The notes: a model not told the origin generated them from the sequence alone. A stretch of 64,000 nucleotides of DNA from Vitis vinifera (GCF_030704535.1 NC_081820.1:26331001-26395000); one strand, 5' to 3'; shown: positions 50,701 to 62,460, counted from the stretch's first letter. Program-made: numbers and translations.

Positions 50701-51806
50701 TCACAAATATCTCAACAATATTGCAGATTAGGGTTTCTGAATCATTGACCAAGATGGTTTTGTCGAACTTGAAAGCAATCATGGGGAAAATACTGCTGCT
50801 AAATTTATATGGGGAATTGCTCATTTTATATCAGGACTCAACAGCTCATAAAGAGCTGTTGAGGCCTCAGACATCTTGCTCAGTAAATTAATTTTAATTT
50901 TTGATTAAATTTCCAATAAAACCTTGTTTAAATATGTACATGTATGTATTTATGAAAGGCCTAAGTCTAATAAAAAATAAAATGAAATAAAAACTAGGGA
51001 CATGGACTTGTACCTCACTACCAAAAGTGAAATGGTTTCATGCATTTATTCAATAGTAAGTGTCATGGCAAGTAAGCTATTAACATATTTATGTCAGAAA
51101 TTTTTTTTCCTCAAGATATTTTTGTTAGTTCCAATGGGTTGAGAATTCATTAGTGTCACCCTAGACCGAAAGGTCAATGACGACTCCATGGATTTCACAT
51201 GTAGAGCCCAAGAGTTGAATAAATGAATGATCCAAACTAATGAAACCAGAATATGTAGCTAGTAGTTAAGCTAACTACCTTAAACTGATTCAAGATTTTT
51301 TTTTTTTTTTAAAAAGAAGAAAAACATTACAATTCAAAATTTGAAAGGTCTACATACATCTCAAATTCTTTGAGCTGGATATAAGGCTTTCTCCCTTCCC
51401 CTCCAAGAATTAGGGTAGCAGCTAGATCATGGTCAGCCTTACATGGAACAACTAAGAATTATAAGGGATCATACTAAACTCAGGGGACGCTTTCCATGGG
51501 CAATAGTAGGTAATTGTCACACACACAAATCTGCCAACAATTTTTTCTGTGAAGTGTGCAGCACAAAGGTTCTATCTTAGCCACCCTTTACCCAATGCAA
51601 ACAGCAGAAGCAACAATGTCATCTTGTACAAAAATTGATCCAAAATCACAATAAATATTGAAAAGTCAACTTAATGAAGAATTACATTATTTTTATCCCC
51701 ATTACACACTCTAGCTAATAGTAAAACCATAGATATATTTTCTTTAATTCATTCAAATTCTCAAATAATTGTGAACTCTTATCCAAGAGATCTTTTAGGC
51801 TTGCTC
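47713..51806. other. Convergent 3' flanks of kinases B and C, with duplications
   Basis: No gene is supported. Contents: an AGCCC pentamer run at about 48786-48816; a segment (49010-49260) matching 59030-59235 in inverted orientation; a segment (49275-49450) matching 58838-58975 in direct orientation; a direct duplication of about 49770-50270 and 51000-51520; and a partial copy of the 37-kb unclassified family at about 50560-50846. An 87-codon frame at 48937-49200 has no recognisable domain and lies in duplicated non-coding DNA. Confidence 0.5.
49770..51520 (+). repeat. Direct duplication, two copies about 1.23 kb apart
   Basis: Copy 1 (about 49770-50270) and copy 2 (about 51000-51520) share in order: gcatttattc, 'ggcaagtaagcta', ttatgtcag, gtagttaagctaactacc, ctcaaattctttgagctgga (or a close variant) and 'ccactccaagaattaaggt'-like words. 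The copies differ by many substitutions and small indels. Between them lies the partial 37-kb-family copy. Confidence 0.75.
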
Positions 51807-54417
51807 TCACCGGGTGCAAGTGAAGGGGTTTGGAGGCATGGGTAAGCTTTCTCCTTCTCCTTCCAACATTTGAACCACAAGTTTCATAGAAGGACGATCT
51901 ACAGGATACCATTGAATGCACCAAAGTCCCACAATTGTCAATTTCCTTGCTATGTGAGTGTCTCCTTCTTCCTCAATTCGAATATGCAATTCTTCTCCTT
52001 GATCCAAATGATTATAAATCCATTCTGGGAAGTATGCTTGGCTACTGTTTTCCACTGTAACATCAATATTCTTCCTTCCTCCTACCATTTCAAGTAATAA
52101 CATTCCAAAACTATATACATCTGACTTATAGGACACATTCCCAAAATTCCTAGATAGCATTTCTGGAGCAATGTAGCCCATGGTTCCCCTTGCTGCAGTC
52201 ATAGAAACTGCACTTTGTTCCTTAGAACACAATTTAGCTAGGCCAAAGTCAGATATTTTTGGATTAAAATTGTGATCAAGTAAAATATTATGAGGTTTAA
52301 TATCAAAATGGAGGATTCTTTGATCACAACCTTGATGAAGATATTCAATTCCCTTTGCTACACCTAGAGCAATATTTTGAAGCTTTTCCCAACTGAGTGA
52401 ATAGTTTTTAAAGGTTGTTGAAAATATGAACTTTTCTAGCGACTCATTCGGTAGGTACTCATAAATAACAGCTCGCCTAAATCCATCAGCACAAAAGCCA
52501 ACTAAGCGAACCACATTGACATGGTGGATCGTACCCATTGTTTCGACTTCATTGATAAACTCTTCTCCATTTCCTTTGAAATTTTTAAGGATCTTGACTG
52601 CAACAAAAACTTCGTTAGAAAGTGTTCCTTTATACACAATCCCATAACCCCCTTCTCCTAATTTATCCTTAAATTGATTGGTAATTTTCTTAACATCAAC
52701 ATAAGAATATCTTGACGGCTTGAGGGCTATGTAATCTTCCAAGAATTTTTCAATCTTCATTTGATTTTCTCTTTCTAATTTGTTTGAGCTATACTTGTGA
52801 TAGAGCGTAATGACTCCAAGCATAAGAAAAATTGAACCAAGCGTTACACCTGCATAAATGAAAAATAAAAATTGTACTTTCGTAGAAACTAAAAAGGGAA
52901 AAGGGCAAAGTTGAAAACTTTCATTTTCCTAGTCCTCATGACAAATTAGATGAAATATAGGAGTGAGTTGAGAATCACCTGTGACCATTGGTGTTTTTGA
53001 TGCACCTGCAGAAGACATTGAATTATTAGTTTTTAATGTTCATAGAATTTAAGCAACAAAACAATTAAAATTCAGATTTATTATTATTGTTATTATTACC
53101 GTTATTGTTGTTGTGATTTGGGTTTAATTTTCTCCCTTCTAGATTTTAGGCATTGGATTGTTCTTTCCATGGCCCGTCATTGAGATCCAATCATCATCGA
53201 TTAAGGAATTTAAAAATGTATACATTTTATAGCATTTTTGTTTTCCCTTATTTCTTCCCCACAATTAAAATACTAAAAAAAAAAAAAAATGAAAATGTTA
53301 CCTCCCTTATACTACTATTTTCTATTTCCACGACGTTTTCAAGATATGAAGAAAACATATGCTTATTTGGTTTTGGAAAAACAAAAAAATGTTGAGAAAA
53401 ATCATTTTTATGTAAAAAAATTAAAATTAATTAAAAATCTATGCATTTTCAAATTACTTAATTTTTTATAATAGATATTATATAAGATAAATAGATATAA
53501 AGTAATAAATAAAATTAATTTATTAACTTTAAATATAATTTTAAATTTTTTTATTTTTTATTTACTTTTTTTTTTCTTTTTATGCCACTCAAATTTTCTA
53601 ATAATCAAACGTAACAATAAAAAAAATTCCTTGCAAGTATCTTTTTTATGACATTTCTTTGGCCGGTATGATCTATAACAAACACATGGAAAACTGATTG
53701 TTTCAGTAAAAAGTTGCTTAAAAGGTGAAAAAAAGCAGGATATTGACAAAATATATTACCTTTGATACATTCTGTGTGAGGTTCCTCGCTACTACTCTTC
53801 TTCAGTCTGCATTTCTTGCCTTCTGTTTCACAGCTCTTGCACATAGGTTTCACCCAATTCATAGTAAAAAGATTTTCCGGCTCAAGCGTTTGATATGGGA
53901 GTGAGATGTGAATCTTGAGGCAAGAAGATAGGTTCAAGTAACGGATAAGAGCCCAGGAAGTAACAGCATAAACTGGGTAAGCGGGGACACTAAGGCACGG
54001 GACTGGCTGAAACTCTGAGTCTGTTTTAGTTGATGAACAATTAAATAGACTGTAGTCTACTTGATTTTCTTGTAGAAAATGGAAAGGAGATGACGATAAA
54101 TTGAGGATTAAAAACTGTGTTAGACGGCAATCATCTTGATCATGGACAAGAATTTCCTGAGATTTGTAATCTATCTTTCTCACCAAAAGTTTTACTGAGT
54201 GTGAGAGGTGTAGCATGGTCTGATTCTTCTCTGAGCATGATAGCTTAAACCCAGGGTAGCCACAGTGGTCTGGCTGGTGGTCTTTAAGCCAGAATGGGAA
54301 CCGAATGGATGGACCTTGGACAGCGCATCTTGATTCCTTGCACTCATCAACCTCTGCAAAGATGCTAACAAACAAGAAGGAAGACAGACAGAGTGCCATT
54401 TTCAAGGAATTACACAT
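51807..54417 (-). CDS. Receptor kinase C, Lr10/LRK10L type, 3 exons, 575 aa
   Basis: Coding exons on the minus strand: 54417-53760, 53005-52979 (27 nt) and 52849-51807; 1728 nt, both introns phase 1. It is the closest paralogue of kinase A, with the same exon layout. A signal peptide (LKMALCLSSFLFVSIFAEV) is followed by a GUB_WAK ectodomain (IRFPFWLKDHQPDHCGYPGF) and the closing motif CKSCETEGKKC. The membrane span is at about 229-246. Kinase: GEGGYG loop, Lys about 314, [11 protein letters not shown] (409-419) and DFG 429-431; non-RD. The open frame extends upstream of 54417 without another ATG; a second ATG at 54399 is an alternative start. The protein ends at PPNPFTCTR, about 30 residues short of kinase A, which continues beyond PPNPFTATD; sequence related to A's tail follows out of frame, so the tail was lost. 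Intron 1 holds a family III MITE. Confidence 0.91.
53361..53616. mobile_element. MITE-like element, family III, in kinase C intron 1
   Basis: It begins gcttatttggttttggaaaa and ends ttttctaataatcaaacgta, imperfect inverted ends; the AT-rich interior shares 'attaattaaaa' and 'tttattaactttaaatata' words with the 33.3-kb copy. Confidence 0.5.
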
Positions 54418-55508
54418 CTTTTGGAGTTGGGAGTAGAGCTCCTTAACCTCCTGTGCAGAAGCCTTATGACTCGGGGTTCTCCCTCTCTTCAATCTCTTAA
54501 TTGTGCAGAGAAAGAAAAATAAAATGAAAAAGGAAATTTCCACTCAGATACAATGGAGGCATGGAATAACTTTTCTTTCCTCAACAAAGGGACTATTTAG
54601 GTGTCTTTGATTCACACAAAATCTGAGAGAAAATATAAAAATAAAATAAAATAAAAAGGGAAAAGAAAGCCAAGTATCATAAAGAAAAAAAAATGAAAAA
54701 TAATAAATTTAAAATTAATAAATTATTTTTATATATTATTTAAATTTATTTCACTTATTTTAATTTTAAAATTAAATAATTTAAAAATAATTTTTTATAA
54801 TTAATTTTAATAATATTTAATTTTCTTTAGTATTTTTCTTAATACCATCAAATAAAAGAAAATATTTTTTTAACATTTTTTCTTCCTTATATTCATTGAA
54901 AACCAAATATAACTTCGGTAATCACAAACCGACATAACTTCGGCATTCTCCAGATTTTTATAAGACTCTGAAACAAACATAGCTCACAGTAATTGGCCTT
55001 AGTGGCATTTTTTTCCCTTTGCCTAATCATAGCTTAACAACCATCATTGTTCCATTACCTTTATGAATGCCCATTACCATCTTAAAGTGTAATGTAATGA
55101 AAACGCGTACGCCTTGGTCCCCCTCCAAGCATTATGGTCCTTCATAGGCCGTTGAAGAGTGCTATCAAATTCAAATTATAACAACCGTGTATGACTTTTC
55201 AACCATCATTAATGTTTCATTACTTTTATGGTGTGAACAGCTTGACTGACAGATCAAGTTATGATGTATTTTTGTATTTTCTTTTTCATGTCAGACAAGT
55301 GCCACTGATTTTCTTCGGCAGAATGTGACCGTGTTTGATTCAGCCTTGAGTGATTGGACTGTGGATTTCTTGGGAAGAACAATTAGAGGACCAGTCAATT
55401 CTTTTTGTGGACCAACAATTATGGGGCACTGAACAATTGATTGCTCTTAATTTGAAGTCCAATAAAAATGGGAAAAGAAATAGGAGAGAGAGGACATCAT
55501 CTCCAAGA
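54418..55508. promoter_or_regulatory. Shared divergent promoter region of kinases C and D
   Basis: 1091 bp separate the start codons of these divergent genes. The region contains a family III MITE (54600-54914). It also has an internal duplication around aacaaccatcattgttccat (55028) and caaccatcattaatgtttca (55200), and a W-box core TTGACT at 55242-55247. It is larger than the A-B interval mostly because of the MITE and the duplicated segment. Confidence 0.5.
54600..54914. mobile_element. MITE-like element, family III, between kinases C and D
   Basis: It begins ggtgtctttgattcacacaa and ends ttgaaaaccaaatataactt. The AT-rich interior includes inverted taaaattaataaattattt-type words. It lies in the divergent promoter interval. 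Confidence 0.5.
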
Positions 55509-57978
55509 ATGTTGAGGAGTTTCTTGTTTTCAGGGTTTGCAGCCCTTCTTCTACTTCTATTAGTCCCCATAACATGCCGAGCGAAGCTGAATGATAAGGC
55601 TTGTCATTCTTCTTGTGGGAATATTCATGATATAAGGGGCCCTTTTCGATTGAAAGATGATCCACTGAGCTGCGGAGACAGCGAGTATGAACTGGCTTGT
55701 GAGAATAATCGCACAATCTTACACTTAAATTCCAGAAAATACTATGTGGAAGAAATCAATTATAAGCACGAGACAATAAGGGTTGTTGATACTGCCCTAC
55801 GGAAAGATGATTGCTCTACTCTCCTACTTCATTCTTTGAATGATGAAAACTTTGGCGATGAATATCTATATATTCTGCGTGATAAGTACACGGCTATAAA
55901 TTTCATTGATTGTGAAGCACCAATAAGTTCTCCTTTCTACGTGGACATGCCATTTTGCAGCAAAAACAGTTCTTCCAACTTTTCTTTGTCCTCAATACAA
56001 ACATATTCATATGTTGTAGTTGGAGACATGAAGGTGTCGGATTTGAGGGACTCATGCAGCATAGCCAGGGTGGTTCGCATCTCATCTCGTGGCCCGAAGA
56101 TCGACAAGAGTTCTCTGTCAAGCATCCAGGATGGGCTGCTGTATGGGACTGATCTTATATGGGGTGAGTGGTGCTGGCTACCGCTCTGTCCTAAACCGGC
56201 TGAGATTTTAGTCTCTAAAATTTTTCTACATATCAAAAACGAAATTCCTTCATTTATCTAAAATTGAGTTTTTCAGAAGATATTATATAGAAGTGATTTG
56301 AGTTTCGACACTACTGTGGCTTTTGGCTCAATAGAATTTCTCGAACCTTCTTTTTATTGTTTATCTTTACCAATACATATAGCTGAAAGCATGACATGCC
56401 TTTTTTCTTTTCCAACTTAATTTATGATTTACCTCGTCTATCATGTTGATGCAGATTTTAAGGCGTATTTACGTTGGTTTGCGCCAGGTGAAAATTAATT
56501 CTTTACCATCTCCAAATACGTTCCATATCTCGTGTTATAGACTATCTCAATATAACCTTTAATTTTGTCTGTTTCTTCTGTTATTTTGAACAGCCATTCT
56601 GGAATCTGGAAGCCTACTCATTGGTAAGACCCATTGTATTCTTCTCATTGAAGTTCTGAACAAAAGAAGCAACTTAGTATGATGTCATGAGTTTGGAAAA
56701 TGTAGAATGCCTATGGACAAAACACAAGCCTTTCAAAAGCATATTTTCTTTTTTGGTCAGCAGGAAATAAAAAGGAAAACAAAAACAAATCAAAACCCTA
56801 AGTTTAACTTAGCCAAATGGTACTATCGATGGAATTTCACTGCTGACTTTATGTAATTTTGTTTTCCAGGCCTTATTGTTGCATTGAGGACTTTGTTTGG
56901 GACTCCATGTGTGTTAATATTTTTGGTCTACAAATGGAGGAGGAGGAACTTATCCATGTACCAAGCCATTGAGGAGTTCATTCAGACTCACAATAAGCTA
57001 ATGCCAATTAGGTACTCTTACTCAAACATTAAGAAGATGACCAAAGGTTTCAATGAAAAATTGGGCGAGGGTGGCTATGGTTCGGTATACAAAGGAAAGT
57101 TACGAAGTGGCCATTTGGTGGCTGTAAAATTGATGACCAATTCCAAATCTAATGGACAAGATTTCATCAATGAAGTTGCTACAATTGGAAAGATTCATCA
57201 TGTTAATGTGGTACAACTACTTGGATTTTGTGTAGAGGGATCAAAGCGGGCTCTTGTGTATGACTTCATGCCTAATGGGTCACTTGACAAGTACATATTT
57301 CCTGAAAAAGAAGGAAATATCTCCTTGAGCTTTGAGAAAATGTATCAGATTTCGCTAGGAGTGGCTCATGGGATTGAATACTTACATCGAGGCTGTGACA
57401 TGCAAATACTACATTTTGATATTAAACCTCACAACATTCTGCTTGATAAGAATTTCACTCCAAAGGTTTCAGACTTTGGCTTAGCAAAATCGTATCCAGT
57501 CGATCATAGCATTGTGTCTCTAACTGCAGCAAGAGGGACAATGGGCTACATGGCGCCAGAGCTGTTCTACAAAAACATTGGAGGAGTCTCATACAAAGCT
57601 GATGTCTATAGTTTTGGAATGCTATTGATGGAAATGGCAGGCAGAAGGAAGAACTTAAATGTGTTTGCGGAGCATTCTAGCCAAATTTACTTCCCTTCGT
57701 GGGCTTATGACCAGTTCAATGAAGGAAAGAACATAGAAATGGGAGATGCCACAGAAGAAGAACGGACACTTGCAAAAAAGATGGTTATAGTAGCCTTATG
57801 GTGCATACAGTTGAAGCCCAGCGATCGTCCTTCAATGCAAAAAGTTATAGAGATGCTTGAAGGAAATGTTGACCTACTGCAGATGCCTCCAAAGCCTTCT
57901 CTAACTCCTCAAGAGGTGCCAACTGAGGATCACAAAAACAACACAAACACAACAGAAATATCAATTACCATCAGTTAG
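55509..57978 (+). CDS. Receptor kinase D, Lr10/LRK10L type, 4 exons, 608 aa
   Basis: Coding exons: 55509-56163, 56455-56487 (33 nt), 56594-56623 (30 nt) and 56870-57978; 1827 nt, all introns phase 1. It is the paralogue of kinase B. A signal peptide ([18 protein letters not shown]) is followed by a GUB_WAK-type ectodomain ([34 protein letters not shown]). The membrane span lies at about 250-262 ([13 protein letters not shown]). Kinase: GEGGYG loop, Lys about 326 in [16 protein letters not shown] (421-431) and DFG 441-443; non-[11 protein letters not shown] intact. The frame is open upstream to 55350 but contains no earlier ATG, so 55509 is the start. Compared with B it lacks the Tyr-rich exon and two others between ectodomain and kinase, so the juxtamembrane part is about 60 residues shorter. 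Confidence 0.92.
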
Positions 57979-59788
57979 TGTGCTCTGTATTGGGGAAAGA
58001 GGCATTGCGGGCTACTCAAGAAATTCGTATGCCGATGGAAGGCTTAAAGGGGGAAGAAAAGGAAGAGGTGGGAGCAAGTGTCATAGTGTTTGGAGAGGGA
58101 GAGAGTTGAAGGGAAAGTTAGGTTTCAAAAGAAAGGGTGTCAGAGAGAAGACAGACATAAAGTTCCTGTTTCGGGCATGAATGAGAAACAAATATGGGAT
58201 TTTGTAGTTGGGCAAGTCATGGCCCTTACTTGAGATTGGGCACTTTAAATGTGGCGCCTTTTTTTTATATTTAATAGGCATCGATATTAATAAAGGGTTA
58301 ATGCAAAAAGTGTCAATAATTTTGTTTCTTTTAGTTGTGCATAAAAAGCATTGTGACCAACAACTCAAAAACCTTGATCTACAGGTTTGACTAATGTTTG
58401 ATGCATGTCCAACACTTGGGTTGGCTGATATGCTATTTTATCTTCTAAACTGTCAATAAAATGCTCATTTCCTTTGCAGATTACTTTGTATTTGAAAGCA
58501 ACAATTTTCATAGCTAGTTTTATTGTTGGAATGGCTCCATGCACTGATTCCATGTCCAAAAGATGTTGAACTTTGCATAACCCTAGAATGCTTTTCAGAT
58601 TGAATTATCAAGCACTCCTCAATACTTTGGTTTTTTACAGGCCAATTCTTTGTCTCGGTCAAGCTTATCTAGTTCTTCCAGGAAAATCGATGGTACAATC
58701 ACTAACAACTATTATGTTTCATGATGTTGAAACTAGTATCAACGTCTCCTGTTCTAAGGAAAAAGAATGAAATTTGCAGATGATACAACCTTTAATCAAT
58801 GGGTGATCTCAACTCCATGATAGAATTAAAGGTTATAGAGGCACCACTACTATTCAAATACCCAGCTGCCACTATGGCAACTCAATGCGGGCAAGCACAT
58901 TTTCACATGCCATCCACTGGTATGTTGCAGTAAATCATCCTACTCAGCTTGATCCATATAGTATTAAATGGGACTACTGAAAATGACAAGGCATTATAGA
59001 AAAGATAATCGACAAAAAATATTAATTTTCTGAGCAAGATGAATGAGGCCTCATCAGGTCTTTATGAAATATTTATTAAACGGGAAAAAATGATCTGGAA
59101 TGGATTAATGGCCAGTTAAGAAAATAAGATGAGAGAGAAATGGCCATATATATATATATATATGGAGAGAGAGAGAGAGTATCTACAGAAAATGGCGAAA
59201 TTGACTTCATCAGCATTAGGCAAACTCTAGACGTAATAAATATAAAGTCTTTTTAAGTTAGGATGAAAGAACAAAATTATATAATTTAACTAAACATCAT
59301 AATGCATTAACAATATCATTTTCGTTTACCTTATTAATTGTACACAATGAATGTAAAATGCCCTTTGTTGTATCATATTTATTTGTTTCATAGTGCTTAT
59401 TTGTTATTATAGTTGTAAAATCTAGTTTTAATTTAATAATGAAAATTGTTATGAGATAATTTTTTGAGATAGATTTGCATTACGATGAAGACTATAGTTG
59501 TGTAAGTTTCAATGGTTAAATACTAAAAGAAGATGAGGATGTTACAAATATTTGAGAATATATGTGTAGACCCTCCATTTTGTTCCTTTAGTACTTGTCT
59601 TTAAGTTCATTTTCAGTACTCCATAGTAGTTCTTTGGTGGTCTATTACTACTCATATTACTTACATTTTTTTAGCCACCTTGGAGTCTTGGTTGAAGGGT
59701 TTATTCGATTTTCCATTGTGACTCTTAATAGCCTTAATTTAGACTTAAACTTTTTTTTTTTTTTAGGATAACTTTCAAGTACACTTTT
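57979..59788. other. 3' flank of kinase D with duplicated segments
   Basis: No gene is supported. About 58480-58700 is an inverted copy of sequence at about 38620-38830 (shared words ctccatgcactgattccatg / its complement, and agcttatctagttctt). 58838-58975 matches 49275-49450 directly (shared atacccagctgc, ggtatgttgcagtaaa). 59030-59235 matches 49010-49260 inverted. A TA run followed by (GA)n lies at about 59148-59179. Confidence 0.5.
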
Positions 59789-60050
59789 AGGATAGCACAT
59801 TTAGGCATGTTTAGGTCACTTGTACAATGTCCTTTATCAATTTAGGTTACTTAATTGTCCTAGACCACCTAGGCCCATAAGATACATTAGGTCTACCTAG
59901 GTCACTTAGGCCCACTTAGGCATACTTGGTCCATTAAGTGTCATCTTAGATCCATTTGAACACCCCTAAGCCCCTGAAGACTAATTAGGCCATTTAGGTC
60001 ACTTAGGTCGACTTAGGCACACTTGACCCATTAGACATTTTAATGTGACT
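59789..60050 (+). repeat. Degenerate TTAGG-rich array
   Basis: Words of the type ttaggtcac, ttaggcc, ttaggcaca and cctaggtcact recur about every 9-20 bases (roughly 18 TAGG words). The spacing is irregular and the copies are not identical, so it is a decayed short-unit repeat, not a telomere repeat tract. Confidence 0.6.
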
Positions 60051-60084
60051 TGTATAACTTGTATAGTTGCATGGTTTGTGTGAC

Positions 60085-60156
60085 TTAATTTTTATTTATT
60101 TATTTATTTTTATTTTTATTTTTATTTTTATTTTTATTTCTATTTTTATTATTATC
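60085..60156 (+). repeat. (TTTA)n/(TTTTTA)n low-complexity tract
   Basis: ATTT units grade into TTTTTA units, with a short TTA run at the end. Confidence 0.85.
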
Positions 60157-60225
60157 AATCACTTAGTTTATTTTTTATTTGTTATCTTCCTTTTATATTA
60201 TTTTTCTTAATTTTTTTGGTGGGAC

Positions 60226-60270
60226 TTCGAGCACGCATTGTGGGACTTCGAGCACACATTGAGAACGGGG
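60226..60270 (+). repeat. 21-bp tandem duplication
   Basis: The unit gggacttcgagcac(g/a)cattg occurs twice in a row. The following GA-rich stretch to about 60374 ends at a GT donor-like site (gcaggtatgt). Confidence 0.75.
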
Positions 60271-62460
60271 CGAGAGAGGAAGAACAGAGAGATAGATGGA
60301 CAGATTCCAGTCTTGGAGAAGATTTCCCGGTCTAAGAAAGGTGCAATAGCCCGAAGCCAAAGCAATTGGTGCAGGTATGTTTCCAGATATTCACTATATT
60401 GTCGTTTACATTCAATTTCTCCTCATTATCTGGCTGGTTCTAAACATTTATTTTTGCTACTTGATGTGGAGATCGATGGCCTCTTGGTTGTTATGCTGAA
60501 TTCGAGTTCATTTTTTCTATGCATATTTTGTTTTGATTTTATAACTGCTCCCTTCGATTGATGAGTGGCTTGTTCTTGAGTTGGATGTTTTAAAGTCAAG
60601 CCATTGCTTTCTGTTGTCATCACCTAATTTAAGCCCGTTGAAAAAATAATGGAATGTGGCTTTGTTTGATGATTCGCTCTCTGCCTTCTGGAGTTTTCCT
60701 TTGTCTTTGTTTCTACGTTTGCATATTTCCCTATTTCTCTGTCATTCCTCCCTTGCTGCACGACAGTTTGCATATCCCTACCTGGTATTCTTCTAGGACA
60801 ATATGTTCTTTGGTGTGTTCTGGGTCTCATCTATGAGTGGTGTTGTTGATGTATTTCTTTTGGATTGTTGAGCGGCTTGGTCGTCGGGTTATCTAAATGG
60901 TATATGTGTTGGCTGCAGTTTCAGCCTGAAACAGAGAAAGGCTATAGAAAGAAAAAATGGAAGAGTGACACCTTGTAACAGACCTGGAACAGAGGAGTTA
61001 AGACAGTCCCAAAAAAACAGAGGACCCTGTTTCTTTTCACTTTGTATTCTCTCGGTTCTTCACTTTTTTGTTGTACAGTCACCAGAATTTAAACGGGGCA
61101 CCCATGCAAAGGACTTACAAACGAAATCCTTGATCAGGCAGCCTCTTTGCAAACCCAAACCCCAAGTTGCTTGCCCGCTTTCTTTTGATGAAGCTAAGTT
61201 GTGGCAAGGCCAAAGTGGGCCTTAACTGAAGCGACAAATTCAAAAGCAATTCATCATTGCTTTCAATTGTTCTAATCGGAGCTCCTTGGCAACAAATTTT
61301 CTTATTGGCCAGAAAACAGAAGGTATATGTTGAAGCGCTTGATTAGACCCTTATCAGGTCGACTTTAAGCTTTTACCAGCACTTCGTGGATGTTATTTTG
61401 CAACTTGATTCCACCTATATGCATTCCTGGTCACCCTACTGAGGGATCTCATATCCTACGGACTATCCTTTTCTTGGTGCAAGTGGACAGAATAGCAATG
61501 CCAGGAAGTGTTCCAGGAAGATTCAGAAAGATTGGAGCATCCTTCAAGTCCTAATTTCACTCCACAATATGATCAAACTTGGAGATTATGAAGGATAAAT
61601 GTTGTAATTAATCAACCAGAATATAAGTTAAATATGGAGTGAAGAGAGGATACAAGAGTTAATGTTAGATTAAAAAATAAAAATAATAATATAAAAAAAA
61701 CCAACAATAACTAGAATGTACTCTGGGTTTTAGAAATGTTGTGAGAATCTAGATAAGAATCTTAGCATCTTTGCAGGAGAAATCTCTATGATTTTCTTAG
61801 TATCTGTAGGCGTTTGGCTCAGGAGAAAGCTGAGGGAGTGTAAAGGTTTTGATCATTAAAGAAAACATAGTTCATAGGTTTTGATTGCCACAATCCATGA
61901 GTCATGTCTAGAGTTTGATTTTGCAAAAATATCTAGAAATATTAGAAATATAGAATGAAAATTTGGAAAAAATATTAGTAAAATGAAAATTAATCAAAAT
62001 TTATATAAATATTAAAAAAAATAAAAAAACAAATAATAATATACATATTAAATTTGTTTTATTATAAAAAAACAATGTGCAAAAATATAATTAGTAACAT
62101 TTAGCAATTCCATCCTATAGATTTAAGTTTCTTGCTTCATGGTTTCACCATTTCTGTGGTCCAAGTATATTAAACAAACTCATCGATATCGCACTCCAAC
62201 GTAGCTTCTCATCCATTTGTTTAAATGTTGTCGTTTCATTTATTAATCCAACGACAATTTTGCGATTTTTTCTGTTTTTCAAAAACCATTGAAAAAGTTG
62301 GTAAACCCCAGTCATCAATCAACCAGTCAAGTAAGTCATTTGCATATATAACTGCTACTACTGCCCATGCCATACGGGAATGAAAACCAGAAAGACTTGG
62401 CATATGAAGTGTGTCTCACATTAATTATAAAGAGTAAAAGTCTTAGAACCCAATATCAAG
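60271..62460. other. Intergenic, possible non-coding transcript, no gene supported
   Basis: The stretch from about 60.27 to 61.2 kb is GC-richer than its surroundings, with a splice-donor-like site at about 60375, but the frames here (107 codons and fewer) match no family I know. It could be leader or non-coding RNA sequence, or an old element. 61.6-62.1 kb is AT-rich filler. Confidence 0.3.

Noticed and set aside
54418-54543. N-terminal extension of kinase C upstream of 54417
   Set aside because: The frame is open but starts only from GTG; the first ATG is 54417 and already gives a good signal peptide.
59789-60050. Interstitial telomere repeat
   Set aside because: The unit is TTAGG-like with irregular spacing, not the plant TTTAGGG array.
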